Translations under genes and position numbers: made by a program
From: Actinoplanes sandaracinus
GTDB taxonomy: Bacteria > Actinomycetota > Actinomycetes > Mycobacteriales > Micromonosporaceae
Direction: 5' to 3'
NCBI RefSeq assembly: GCF_030009775.1
Contig: NZ_JASCTH010000022.1
Coordinates: forward strand, 124,001-188,000
Length of the DNA stretch: 64,000 nt
Notes under the pieces: model-generated
The model's input: only the letters and a program-made list of their open reading frames with translations
What the model was told of the DNA's origin: nothing
Database searches by the model: none
Shown here: one piece after another, positions 54,037-62,531 of the stretch
How positions within the stretch are numbered: position 1 is the first letter of the stretch
How the letters are laid out: every line of letters starts with the position of its first letter

Positions 54037-55869
54037 TCAGGTGTTCTGTTTGATCCTGTTGGTGAGTTCAGCGATCTGGTTGTAGAGCGACCGGCGCTCC
54101 GCCATGTGTTGCCGGATCTTGCGGTCGGCGTGCATGACGGTGGTGTGGTCGCGGCCGCCGAAGGCCTGGCCGATGCGCGGCAGCGACAGATCGGTGAGCT
54201 CGCGGCAGAGGTACATGGCAACCTGACGTGCGTTGACCAGCACCCGGCTGCGGGAGTGGCCGCGCAGGTCCTCCAGGCTGACGCCGAAGTAGTCGGCGGT
54301 GGACACCATGATCTGATCCGCGGTGATCTCCGGGCCGGCGCCGTCGGGCATGAAGTCGCGCAGCACCTCCTCGGCCAGCGAGAGCTGAACCTGGGAACGG
54401 GTCAGGCTGGCGAACGCCGTCACCCGGATGAGTGCGCCTTCGAGCTCGCGGATCGAGTTGGAGACCCGCGACGCGATGAACTCCAGCACGTCGTCGGGGG
54501 CGTACATGCGCTCCTGCGCGGCCTTCTTCTGAAGGATCGCGATACGCGTCTCCAGGTCCGGCGGCTGGATGTCGGCGAGCAGGCCCCACTCGAAGCGGGT
54601 CCGCATCCGGTCTTCCAGCGTGGCCAGCTGCCGCGGCGAGCGGTCCGAGCTGATCACGATCTGCTTGTTCGCGTTGTGGAGCGTGTTGAACGTGTGGAAG
54701 AACTCCTCCTGCGTGCGCTCGCGGTTCTCCAGGAACTGGATGTCGTCGATCAGAAGGATGTCGACGTCGCGGTAGCGCCGCTGGAACGCCTGCGTCTTGT
54801 CGTCTCGCAGGCTGTTGATGAAATCGTTGGTGAACTCCTCGGTCGACACGTAGCGCACCGACCTCGCGTGGCCCAGGGTGGTGGCGTAATGGCCGATCGC
54901 GTGCAGGAGGTGGGTCTTGCCCAGCCCGGAGCTGCCGTAGATGAACAGCGGGTTGTACGCCTTCGCCGGAGACTCCGCGACCGCCACCGACGCCGCGTGC
55001 GCGAAGCGGTTGGACGAGCCGATCACGAACGTCTCGAACATGTACTTCGGGTTGAGCCGGTTGCCGTCCTGGCCACCGGGCCGCGGAGAGGTCCCCGGCC
55101 CGCGCAGGTCGAGCGGTTGGCGCCCGGGACCGTTGTCACCGACACGGGTGGGCGTGACCTCGTCGCGGCGATCCTGCCGCTGGTTGTCCCGCCGCTGGGC
55201 AGCGTCGGCGGCCATCCGGTGCGCGACCGTGTCGTTCGGTGCCTCCGGGCCTCTCTCGGCCGGGTGCGCGGACGTCGACCGGTTCGCCGGCGGCGGCGCC
55301 TGCGGCAACGGGTCGGCGAACAGCGCCTCCTGGCCGTCGCGGGCGGTGGGCACCCCACGTGAGTACGGCGCCTGCGGCGACGAGTGCTGAGCGGAACCGG
55401 TCGGGTACGGCTCGGGAGCGTGCTCGGCGGGACCGTAGGCCGACTGCTGGTAGGGCGGTTCGGGCATCCGCTGCGGCCCGTTGTAACCGGGCAGTTCGGG
55501 CTGGTAGGCGCCGGGCTCGGCGTAGTGCCGCGGCGGCGGGTCCGCCACCGGTGGCGGCGCCTGCTCGGCCGGGGTGCCGTAGACGGTGCCCGGCATGCCG
55601 GAGCCGTCCTCCGGAGGACGGACCGTGACAGCGACCTGTATGGGCCGGTTGAGTCGCCGGGTCAGAGCCTCGGTGATTGCCGGGCGCAACCGGGACTCGA
55701 TGATGTCTCGGGTGTACGTGTCCGGAACCGATAGGAGCGCCGTGTCCTCCACGATGGCTCGCAAGCGGGTGAACTGCAGATAGGCGCGCTGCTGTCGTGA
55801 CGCGATCTCGTCGGACAACTCGTCCAGCGTGTCACGCCACAATGTGCCCAGGTCGACCTGATCGGCCAC
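54037..55869 (-). CDS. dnaA: Chromosomal replication initiator DnaA
   Basis: 610 residues. Domain I 1-90 (VDLGTLWRDTLDELSDEI), a long Pro/Gln/Tyr-rich domain II linker (about 100-270), AAA+ domain III with Walker A GSSGLGKTH and Walker B LLIDDIQFL, and domain IV with the DnaA-box-binding signature GRDHTTVMHADRKI. Long linker is typical of mycelial actinobacteria. GTG 55869 is preferred: SD GGGGGTGG at 7 nt and it starts the conserved domain; the frame continues to 56016. Two DnaA boxes upstream suggest autoregulation. Confidence 0.97.
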   Translation of the reverse strand: MADQVDLGTLWRDTLDELSDEIASRQQRAYLQFTRLRAIVEDTALLSVPDTYTRDIIESRLRPAITEALTRRLNRPIQVAVTVRPPEDGSGMPGTVYGTPAEQAPPPVADPPPRHYAEPGAYQPELPGYNGPQRMPEPPYQQSAYGPAEHAPEPYPTGSAQHSSPQAPYSRGVPTARDGQEALFADPLPQAPPPANRSTSAHPAERGPEAPNDTVAHRMAADAAQRRDNQRQDRRDEVTPTRVGDNGPGRQPLDLRGPGTSPRPGGQDGNRLNPKYMFETFVIGSSNRFAHAASVAVAESPAKAYNPLFIYGSSGLGKTHLLHAIGHYATTLGHARSVRYVSTEEFTNDFINSLRDDKTQAFQRRYRDVDILLIDDIQFLENRERTQEEFFHTFNTLHNANKQIVISSDRSPRQLATLEDRMRTRFEWGLLADIQPPDLETRIAILQKKAAQERMYAPDDVLEFIASRVSNSIRELEGALIRVTAFASLTRSQVQLSLAEEVLRDFMPDGAGPEITADQIMVSTADYFGVSLEDLRGHSRSRVLVNARQVAMYLCRELTDLSLPRIGQAFGGRDHTTVMHADRKIRQHMAERRSLYNQIAELTNRIKQNT

Positions 55870-55997
55870 CGCCGCGCCACCCCCATCGCCACCGACCCCC
55901 GGTGTGCCTTGTCTGCCTGTCGGCGCCCGTGCGGGCAACCGATGGGCTCCCCCCGACCCAGCACAGTCAACGTGCTGAACACGCACGGCGCCACTGG

Positions 55998-56017
55998 CTA
56001 TCCACAGGTTATCCACA
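55998..56017 (+). promoter_or_regulatory. Two DnaA boxes upstream of dnaA
   Basis: CTATCCACA (55998-56006) and TTATCCACA (56009-56017), 2 nt apart, about 130 nt before the dnaA start. A tight pair typical of dnaA autoregulation in actinobacteria. Confidence 0.75.
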
Positions 56018-56330
56018 ACCTGCGGTGGTGCCGGTGGCCGCTCCCGGCCGGACGGTCGGCAGATCTACCGGAGCCTGTAGTGGCGCGGGCGGTAAACAGG
56101 CTCACCGTGGCGAACGATCCACCTGCTTGTCCGGTTTTGGCCGCCGCTTCGCGGGCTGCGAACGGCCGGTGAGACCAGCAACCGCGCACGCTAACAGCGG
56201 CGAGAGGTGGACTACAACCGCCGTCCGGGCCATCCCCTGTCCGGTTGCGGGAAAAGATTCACTTTGTGCACGGAAAGACCTGGTAGACCCGGGCCGCCCG
56301 CCCATGTCGGCGTGCCGACCCAGGATATGG

Positions 56331-56359
56331 TTGACCGTCCCAGGGGGCGTGCGTAGGGT
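56331..56359 (+). promoter_or_regulatory. rpmH promoter
   Basis: TTGACC (56331-56336) and TAGGGT (56354-56359) with 17-nt spacing, about 85 nt before rpmH. A weaker TAAAGT at 56386 could be a second -10. The rest of the 575-nt dnaA/rpmH divergent region shows only the DnaA boxes. Confidence 0.65.
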
Positions 56360-56444
56360 TGGGCGGTTGCTCCGCCGCGCTCTGCTAAAGTGGCGTCTTG
56401 CAGCTGAAGCCCCCAGAGTCGTAGTACGAAGACGGAGTAGTGAC

Positions 56445-56582
56445 GTGAGCAAGCGCACCTACCAGCCGAACAACCGCCGGCGTGCCAAGACCCACGGCTT
56501 CCGGCTGCGCATGCGCACCCGTGCCGGCCGTTCCATCCTTGCTGCTCGCCGCGGCAAGGGCCGCGACAAGCTGTCGGCCTGA
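56445..56582 (+). CDS. rpmH: 50S ribosomal protein L34
   Basis: 45 residues, SKRTYQPNNRRRAKTHGFRL and the rest of the L34 family. GTG 56445 with GGAG upstream. First gene of the conserved rpmH-rnpA-yidD-yidC-jag-rsmG-parA-parB run. Confidence 0.97.
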   Translation: MSKRTYQPNNRRRAKTHGFRLRMRTRAGRSILAARRGKGRDKLSA

Positions 56583-56618
56583 GCCGACCGCTAGTCGGGT
56601 CGGAATGCCCAGGTAGTC

Positions 56619-56975
56619 GTGTTAGCCGCGGCGCAACGACTGCGGCGTAGCGCGGACTTCGCCGCTGCGATCCGTGGCGGCCGTCGAGCCGCCCGCGGCA
56701 CCCTGGTCGTTCATTTTCTCATCGACGAGCCGGCGTGTGCCTCCACGGCGCGCGCCGGCTTCGTCGTGTCCAAAGCAGTGGGCAACGCGGTCGTCCGCAA
56801 CAAGGTGCAGCGTCGCCTGCGGCATCTCGTCCGGCCGTTGCTCAGCGAGCTCCCGGCGGGAGCCTCTCTGGTTGTTCGGGCACTGCCACCGGCAGCCGGC
56901 GCCACTTTCGCCACTCTGGCCACGGACTTGGAAGGTGCGCTCGCGGCCGCCCGCAGACCCCGGCGGGCACGATGA
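56619..56975 (+). CDS. rnpA: Ribonuclease P protein component
   Basis: 118 residues. RNR-type motif VVRNKVQRRLRHLVR near 60-75, with AGFVVSKAVGNAV before it. Binds M1 RNA for tRNA 5' processing. GTG 56619; its TGA overlaps the yidD ATG. Confidence 0.95.
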   Translation: MLAAAQRLRRSADFAAAIRGGRRAARGTLVVHFLIDEPACASTARAGFVVSKAVGNAVVRNKVQRRLRHLVRPLLSELPAGASLVVRALPPAAGATFATLATDLEGALAAARRPRRAR

Positions 56976-57229
56976 GCCTGGCCGCCCGGCTCCTGACGGC
57001 TGTGGTCGTCGCGTACCGTCGATACTTGAGTCCGGCGTTGCCGGCCCGCTGTCGGTTCTATCCCTCGTGCAGCGCGTACGCCCAGGAGGCGCTGGCGCGG
57101 CACGGTGCGATTCGGGGTACGGGCCTGGCGATCTGGCGGCTCCTGAAATGCCATCCCTTCCACCCTGGCGGGTATGACCCGGTGCCTCAGCCGATCCGTC
57201 ACCGTCCTGCCGATGTGACTGGAGCTTAG
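56972..57229 (+). CDS. yidD: YidD membrane protein insertion efficiency factor
   Basis: 85 residues with the family core CRFYPSCSAYAQEALARHG and WRLLKCHPFHPGGYDPV, including the conserved cysteines. Small amphipathic membrane-associated helper of YidC. ATG 56972 overlaps rnpA by 4 nt. Confidence 0.95.
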   Translation: MSLAARLLTAVVVAYRRYLSPALPARCRFYPSCSAYAQEALARHGAIRGTGLAIWRLLKCHPFHPGGYDPVPQPIRHRPADVTGA

Positions 57230-57230
57230 A

Positions 57231-58256
57231 TTGAGTCTCGACCCGATCTACTACGCCATCTCGTGGATCCTTCTGCGATGGCATTCCCTCTGGGATGCCG
57301 TCGGCGTACCCGACGGTCGGGTGCTGGGTACCAACTGGGCCTGGATCCTGTCGATCTTCTTCCTGGTGGTGACGCTGCGCGTCATCCTCTTCCCGGTCTT
57401 CGTCAAGCAGATCAAGAGCCAGCGCGCGATCCAAGCGCTCCAGCCCAAGGTCAAGGCGCTGCAGGAGAAGCACAAGGGTGACCGCGAGACGCTCCAGAAA
57501 GAAATGATGGAGCTGTACCGCGTCGAGAAGGCCAACCCCCTGATGGGCTGCCTTCCGATGTTCCTGCAGATCCCCGTCTTCTTCGGCCTCTTCCACGTGC
57601 TTCAGCACCTGAAGCCGAACCTTCCCGACCACCTGAAGCAGATCTACGGCTGGCCGCTGGACAAATTCATCAGCGCCGCCGACGCGCACCTCTTCAACGC
57701 TCCGGTGAGTGCCAAGTTCGGCTCGTCCGCGTCCGAGCTGGCCGCCCTCGGCGCCGACAGCACCACCGTCAAGGTCCTGGCCGGAGTCCTGGTGCTGGTC
57801 ATGATGGCCACCACGTTCCTCACCCAGCGCCAGATGATCCTCAAGACCGGCTGGGCCGAGGACCCGCAGCAGCTCATGATCCAGCGGCTGATGCTCTACG
57901 GCATCCCCTTCTCGCTGCTGATCTCCGGCGCGCTGTTCCCCATCGGTGTCGTTCTCTACTGGGTCACCAACAACCTGTTCACCCTGGCGCAGCAGCAGTG
58001 GGTGCTCCGCAAGTTCCCGCCGCCGCAGATGGCGAACAAGGGTGGCAGCACGGCCCGTCCGGCTCCCGGCACCAAGATGTCGTCCGGCCTGAAGAGCCCA
58101 GTCCAGCCCGCCCGCACGGGCGGCCTCTTCGGTCGCAAGTCCACCCCGGAGCCGGCGAGCCCGGTGGTCGACACCAAGGCGCTGGCCCCCAAGCCGGGTG
58201 CCAAACCGGTGAATCCGAAGAAGGGCACCCGACCGGCGAACAAACCCAAGGGATGA
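57231..58256 (+). CDS. yidC: YidC/Oxa1 membrane insertase
   Basis: 341 residues. Membrane segments near 33-55 (WAWILSIFFLVVTLRVILFPVF), 100-120, 180-195 and 225-250, with the hydrophilic-groove region LQPKVKALQEKHKGDRETLQ. It inserts and folds inner-membrane proteins, alone or with Sec. A basic Pro-rich tail follows. TTG 57231 is the start, GGAG 7 nt upstream. Ends in a long positively charged C-terminus. Confidence 0.95.
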   Translation: MSLDPIYYAISWILLRWHSLWDAVGVPDGRVLGTNWAWILSIFFLVVTLRVILFPVFVKQIKSQRAIQALQPKVKALQEKHKGDRETLQKEMMELYRVEKANPLMGCLPMFLQIPVFFGLFHVLQHLKPNLPDHLKQIYGWPLDKFISAADAHLFNAPVSAKFGSSASELAALGADSTTVKVLAGVLVLVMMATTFLTQRQMILKTGWAEDPQQLMIQRLMLYGIPFSLLISGALFPIGVVLYWVTNNLFTLAQQQWVLRKFPPPQMANKGGSTARPAPGTKMSSGLKSPVQPARTGGLFGRKSTPEPASPVVDTKALAPKPGAKPVNPKKGTRPANKPKG

Positions 58257-58401
58257 TCGCGGCTCGGGTTCCTCGCTTCTTGCGGCTGGCCCGAGCGCTC
58301 CCCTTGGCCCAAAGACCCTTCCCGCGCCGGTGGGTACGCATCCCGCGCGGGAAACAGCGGACCGACTTCGGTCCGGCCCGAATGACAACGGAGATGAGAC
58401 C

Positions 58402-58968
58402 GTGACCGACACCAGCACTCCCCCTTCCGCCGACTCGACAGCAGAGGTCACCGCTGCCGAGCCGGCCGGCACAGAAGAGGCCAAGAAGTCGGAGAGCGTC
58501 GCCTCGGACAGCGACCTGTTCCGCCAGAGCGAAATCGCCGCGGACTATGTCGAGGGTCTGCTGGACATCCTCGACTACGACGGTGACATCGACGAGCTCG
58601 TCTCGACGGGCCGTCCGATGGTCGAGGTGGTCGGTGGCCGTCTCCAGCCGCTCGTCGGCCAGCGCGGCGCCACGCTCGAGGCGCTGCAGGAGCTCACCCG
58701 CCTGGCGATCTTCCGGGCCACCGGCTCGCCGAGCCGGCTGCTGCTGGACATCGGCGGCTACCGCGCCTCCCGGCGCAAGGAACTGGCCGCGGTTGCCCGT
58801 AACGCGGTCGAGAAGGTCAAGGAGCACGGCGAGCCGGTCCGCCTGGAGCCGATGTCGGCCTTCGAGCGCAAGTGCGTGCACGACGTGGTGAACGCGATCC
58901 CCGGCGTGCAGAGCGAGTCCGAGGGCGTCGAGCCCAGCCGCCGCATCGTGGTGCGTGTGGCGGACTGA
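58402..58968 (+). CDS. jag: Jag/SpoIIIJ-associated RNA-binding protein (KhpB-like)
   Basis: 188 residues. Acidic Ser/Thr N-terminus, then a KH-like domain (GGRLQPLVGQRGATLEALQEL) and an R3H domain (MSAFERKCVHDVVNAIPGVQSES split). Binds RNA and is encoded next to yidC across Gram-positives. GTG 58402 with GGAGATGAG upstream. Confidence 0.93.
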   Translation: MTDTSTPPSADSTAEVTAAEPAGTEEAKKSESVASDSDLFRQSEIAADYVEGLLDILDYDGDIDELVSTGRPMVEVVGGRLQPLVGQRGATLEALQELTRLAIFRATGSPSRLLLDIGGYRASRRKELAAVARNAVEKVKEHGEPVRLEPMSAFERKCVHDVVNAIPGVQSESEGVEPSRRIVVRVAD

Positions 58969-58970
58969 TC

Positions 58971-60020
58971 GTGACTGAGCCCCGCTACGGCGCGGGTGAC
59001 TCCGGCCCGGGCGTTGCTTCGCCCGGGCCGGAGTCTTTCCCCGCGTTCTTCCCTGAGACGTCCTCTTCCGAGGCGTCTTCGTCCTCCCCCAAGTCGCCGT
59101 TTTCGCGGAGGACTTCCCCGGCGGCTGCTTCCTCCGAGGGTGCTGCGCGCAGGCCGGCTTCGGCGGAGGACGTCTCGCCTGAGTCGACTGCGGCTTCGGC
59201 AGTGACTGCGTCGCAGTCGCCTTCGCCGGAGTCGGTCTTGCTTGAGCTCGGTGAACCGCCTGCTACCGCCGTCGCGCTCTTCGGGGAGCGGCTTGCGCTT
59301 GCCAGCCGCTATGCCGAGTTACTCGCGACCGAGGGCGTCGTGCGCGGGCTGATCGGCCCGCGTGAGGCTCCCCGGCTCTGGGAACGCCATCTCGTCAACT
59401 GTGGCGTTATGTCCGAGATTTTTCCTCTCGGCGCTTCGGTGATTGACGTGGGCTCTGGTGCAGGTTTGCCCGGTATTGTGCTCGCGGTGGCCCGGCCGGA
59501 TCTTGTCATCACCCTGGTCGAACCACTGGCACGACGAACCGTCTTCCTCGAAGAAGCGGTCACCACCCTCGGCCTGGACAACGTCACCGTCGTGCGCGGG
59601 CGGGCCGAGGAAGTCGCCGGGCATCTGCCCGGCGCCGACGTGGTCACCGCCCGGGCCGTTGCGGCACTCGACAAACTTGCCGGCTGGTGCCTGCCGCTGG
59701 CCGCAGTCGGTGGCCGGCTGCTCGCGATGAAGGGTTCGTCCGCTGCCGACGAGATCGCCGAACACGCTGAGGCGATCAGCGCACTCGGTGGTGGTGAGCC
59801 GGCGATCCGGCTGTGTGGCACAGGGTTGATCGAACCGCCGACAACGGTGGTGGAGATCGTGAAGGAACGGCACGTGGTTCCCGATCGGCAGCGCCCCACG
59901 CCGGCGCGGTCGGCGGGGAAGCGTGGGGGCCGGTCCTCGGACGGCCGTGGGGGTTCGGGTGCTTCTGGCGCCTGGGGAACCAGTCGTGGAGATGGCCGAG
60001 GGAGAACGCGGAGGAGCTAG
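58971..60020 (+). CDS. rsmG: 16S rRNA (guanine-N7) methyltransferase RsmG, extended
   Basis: 349 residues against about 215-240 for usual RsmG. The methyltransferase core (about 87-300) contains SAM motif VIDVGSGAGLPGIVLAVARPD (in parts), RRTVFLEE and RAVAALDKL. An N-terminal Ser/Pro/Ala-rich extension of ~80 residues and a C-terminal Gly/Arg/Ser-rich tail are both low-complexity. Methylates G527 of 16S rRNA in other bacteria. GTG 58971 follows jag by 2 nt. Confidence 0.93.
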   Translation: MTEPRYGAGDSGPGVASPGPESFPAFFPETSSSEASSSSPKSPFSRRTSPAAASSEGAARRPASAEDVSPESTAASAVTASQSPSPESVLLELGEPPATAVALFGERLALASRYAELLATEGVVRGLIGPREAPRLWERHLVNCGVMSEIFPLGASVIDVGSGAGLPGIVLAVARPDLVITLVEPLARRTVFLEEAVTTLGLDNVTVVRGRAEEVAGHLPGADVVTARAVAALDKLAGWCLPLAAVGGRLLAMKGSSAADEIAEHAEAISALGGGEPAIRLCGTGLIEPPTTVVEIVKERHVVPDRQRPTPARSAGKRGGRSSDGRGGSGASGAWGTSRGDGRGRTRRS

Positions 60021-61358
60021 ATGGTCCGGCGGGATGCACGCAAGCGAGTCCGCAAGTCGCATCCCGCTGTCCCGTTCGTTCCTGTACCTCCGGCGGCCGT
60101 CGTGAAGGCGTCGGTGGCTGCGAAAGGTGTGAGCCCGCAAGTCGGGGATCCTGCTGTTGCCGGGCCGGGCGTTGCGCCTTTCGCCCCCTCGGTGATGTCG
60201 GTGGCTTGGGAGTTGGGCCTGGCCCCAGCCGCGCCGGTTCCGTCGGTCCCGTCAGCATTGTCGGGCGCGTCCTTCTCTGCCTCCACAGCCACCGCCACCT
60301 CCGCCCCGCCTGCCACGTCCGCGCTGTCGGGCTCGCTCGCCTCGTCGGCAAGGCATGGCGCGGTCGCGTCCGCACCGACGCTGGTGTCGGTGGGCTGGGA
60401 CCAGGTGGTGCCTCCGGTGACGCCTACCGTGGTGACGACGGCATGCGGGGCGTCGGGTTTCGGCTCGTCCATGCGGATGTCCTCGACGCCGCTTGTTTCG
60501 GCGTCGGCGTCGGGTTCGACGCCGACGGTCGTCCTCGATCCGGTGAAAGCATCACTTGGTCCGACTTCGAGGGCGGCCTTCCTTTCCCCGGGCGTGGGGT
60601 TGTCTCCGATGTCTGGCGGCCTTACTCCTACGGCACCCACATCTGTTTTCGAGGTGCAAGGATCTAGTTCCGCGCAGCCCGGTTCCTCTTCGGCGCTGGC
60701 GGAGTCGTCTCTCGCGTTGTCCGGGTCCACACCTGCGCGGGTGACCGTCCCTGCTGTCGCGCCGTCTGCGCAGCCGTCGAGAGCGCGGTTCTTCGTGGTG
60801 CCGCGGACCGTTGGTGCGCCGTCGGCACATAGGTCCCCGAGTGCACGCAGTGGCCCGCACGACGTGGCGGATGGTCGACCGGGTCCGCTGAGTTCTCCAG
60901 AGGGAGCCGTCGCCAAGCGGTCTGAGAGCGTCGTTGGCGGCCTGGCGGGATCTTTGTGTCCCCGCGGGGAGGGTGCGACCTCGACGGAGATCTCAGGTGA
61001 GCTGAGAGCGGAAATTCCTGAGGGCCCACTGCCAAGTTCGGATAGCGCGGTGGTGCGGTGGGACGAGCGCTTTCGCCGTACGCCGCATGGTGTTGATCTC
61101 GATCGTCCGGAACGCACCTGCGTGACGGACGCGGGTCAGGGTGAGGGAAGGTTGCGCCTTGTGCCGGGCGTCATGGTGTTTGCGGCGTCTGTGGAAGACG
61201 ATGGAGCGACATTGTGCTCGCTTCTTCGGACTGACGACCGTGGCGACACATGCCCGACACCCGTAGGCTGGCCGGATGTCGATAGTGTGGACCGGATCTC
61301 CCCCGCCGGAGCGCACGTTCTGCCGGTCAACCCCTTCCTAGCCATCAGGGATGAAGCG
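60021..61358 (+). other. Long low-complexity open frame continuous with parA
   Basis: 446 sense codons from ATG 60021 run without a stop into the parA frame. The ATG follows the rsmG TAG without a gap and has GGAGGAG at 5-6 nt, a strong start. The encoded sequence is Ala/Ser/Pro/Val/Thr-rich and repetitive, with no signal peptide or known domain; codon bias is good up to about 60700 and then weakens. The complementary strand is open as well (60017-61117), and third codon positions coincide, so GC3 cannot assign a strand. Either ParA is expressed as an 836-residue protein, or a separate short protein, or nothing is made. Confidence 0.45.
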
Positions 61359-62531
61359 GTGCATGAGTACGGTGTTTCACGTGAAACCGAGTCGCCTCTC
61401 GACAGGCCGTCGGGAGTGAGCGTGGGCGGGCCGCACGTCGGCGAGCAGAACGTCCCACAGCCCCGGGCGGGTGGTCCTGGCACCCCGCCAGCGTATGAAT
61501 ACGGTGCCCCATCGCCGCATCCGGGCGTGGAAGACGTCCGTGGTCGCGCGTCGGCGCTAGGAACGAGCCCTCTGTCAGCCGTTCCTGGCGCGCCTGCTCC
61601 TTCAGGGGTGCCGGTTCAGTCCACCGAGCATGTTTCACGTGAAACGCCGGGGCTGGATGAGGGCGATCCGCCCCTTGCCATGGAAGCGTTGCGAGCTGTG
61701 CAGATCCTCAACCCGAGCGGCGAGATCATCATGCCGCGCCCAGACCACCCCCGGGTGATTTGCGTCGCCAATCAGAAGGGCGGCGTCGGGAAGACGACCA
61801 CGACGGTCAACCTTGCCGTTGCGCTCGCGCTCCACGGCAACCGCGTGCTGGTGGTGGACCTTGACCCTCAGGGCAACGCCTCCACCGGTCTGAACGTGCC
61901 CCACCACGCCGGTGTGCCGGATGTCTATGACTGCCTGATCGACAACGTGCCCCTGGCGGAGGTGGCTCAGCAGGTTGAGGGAATTCCGAACCTGTTCTGT
62001 GTGCCGGCCACCATCGACCTTGCCGGTGCCGAGATCGAGCTCGTTTCGGTGGTCGCCCGTGAGTCCCGTCTGGCTCGGGCGATCGCCAGCCACCCGGAGA
62101 AGTTCGACTACGTCTTCATCGACTGTCCGCCCTCGCTGGGCCTGCTGACGGTCAACGCCCTGTGCGCTGCGCAGGAGGTGCTGATCCCGATTCAGTGCGA
62201 GTACTACGCACTGGAAGGTCTCAATCAGCTGATCAACAACATCAACTTGGTGCGTCAGCACCTCAATCCCACCCTCGACGTCTCTACGATCTTGCTGACG
62301 ATGTACGACCGGCGTACGCGTCTGGCAGATGCGGTGGAACAGGATGTACGGAATCACTTCGGCGCCAAGGTGCTGAACGCGGTGATCCCCCGGAACGTGC
62401 GAGTGTCGGAGGCTCCCAGCTACGGCCAGTCTGTGATGACCTACGATCCGGGATCACGAGGCGCCACGAGTTACTTCGAGGCGGCCTTGGAGCTCGCGGT
62501 GCGTGGGGTCAATACGGGAGGCGCGGTATGA
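61359..62531 (+). CDS. parA: Chromosome segregation ATPase ParA
   Basis: 390 residues from GTG 61359 (AGGGA 7 nt upstream). An N-terminal disordered part carries the parS-encoded VSRET twice. The ParA/Soj core begins near residue 125: deviant Walker A KGGVGKTTT, VVDLDPQGNAST (Walker A'), FIDCPPSLGLLT (Walker B) and RVSEAPSYGQSV. Binds DNA non-specifically in the ATP form and moves ParB-parS complexes. Start is uncertain: the frame is open to 60021 with a strong ribosome site there. A possible promoter -10 TAGGCT lies near 61266. Overlaps parB by 4 nt. Confidence 0.92.
   Translation: MHEYGVSRETESPLDRPSGVSVGGPHVGEQNVPQPRAGGPGTPPAYEYGAPSPHPGVEDVRGRASALGTSPLSAVPGAPAPSGVPVQSTEHVSRETPGLDEGDPPLAMEALRAVQILNPSGEIIMPRPDHPRVICVANQKGGVGKTTTTVNLAVALALHGNRVLVVDLDPQGNASTGLNVPHHAGVPDVYDCLIDNVPLAEVAQQVEGIPNLFCVPATIDLAGAEIELVSVVARESRLARAIASHPEKFDYVFIDCPPSLGLLTVNALCAAQEVLIPIQCEYYALEGLNQLINNINLVRQHLNPTLDVSTILLTMYDRRTRLADAVEQDVRNHFGAKVLNAVIPRNVRVSEAPSYGQSVMTYDPGSRGATSYFEAALELAVRGVNTGGAV
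61374..61387. other. parS centromere site (copy 2)
   Basis: Perfect GTTTCACGTGAAAC inside the parA reading frame; in frame it encodes V-S-R-E-T near the N-terminus. Confidence 0.95.
61632..61645. other. parS centromere site (copy 3)
   Basis: Perfect GTTTCACGTGAAAC, again read as V-S-R-E-T, 258 bp (86 codons) after copy 2 and about 130 nt before the ParA core. Confidence 0.95.

Noticed and set aside
60017..61117. 366-codon minus-strand frame, Asp/Thr/Ala-rich, opposite the parA upstream region.
   Set aside because: No ribosome site or clear start, and third positions coincide with the plus frame; the plus frame has a strong Shine-Dalgarno. Kept only as an alternative in the 60021 entry.
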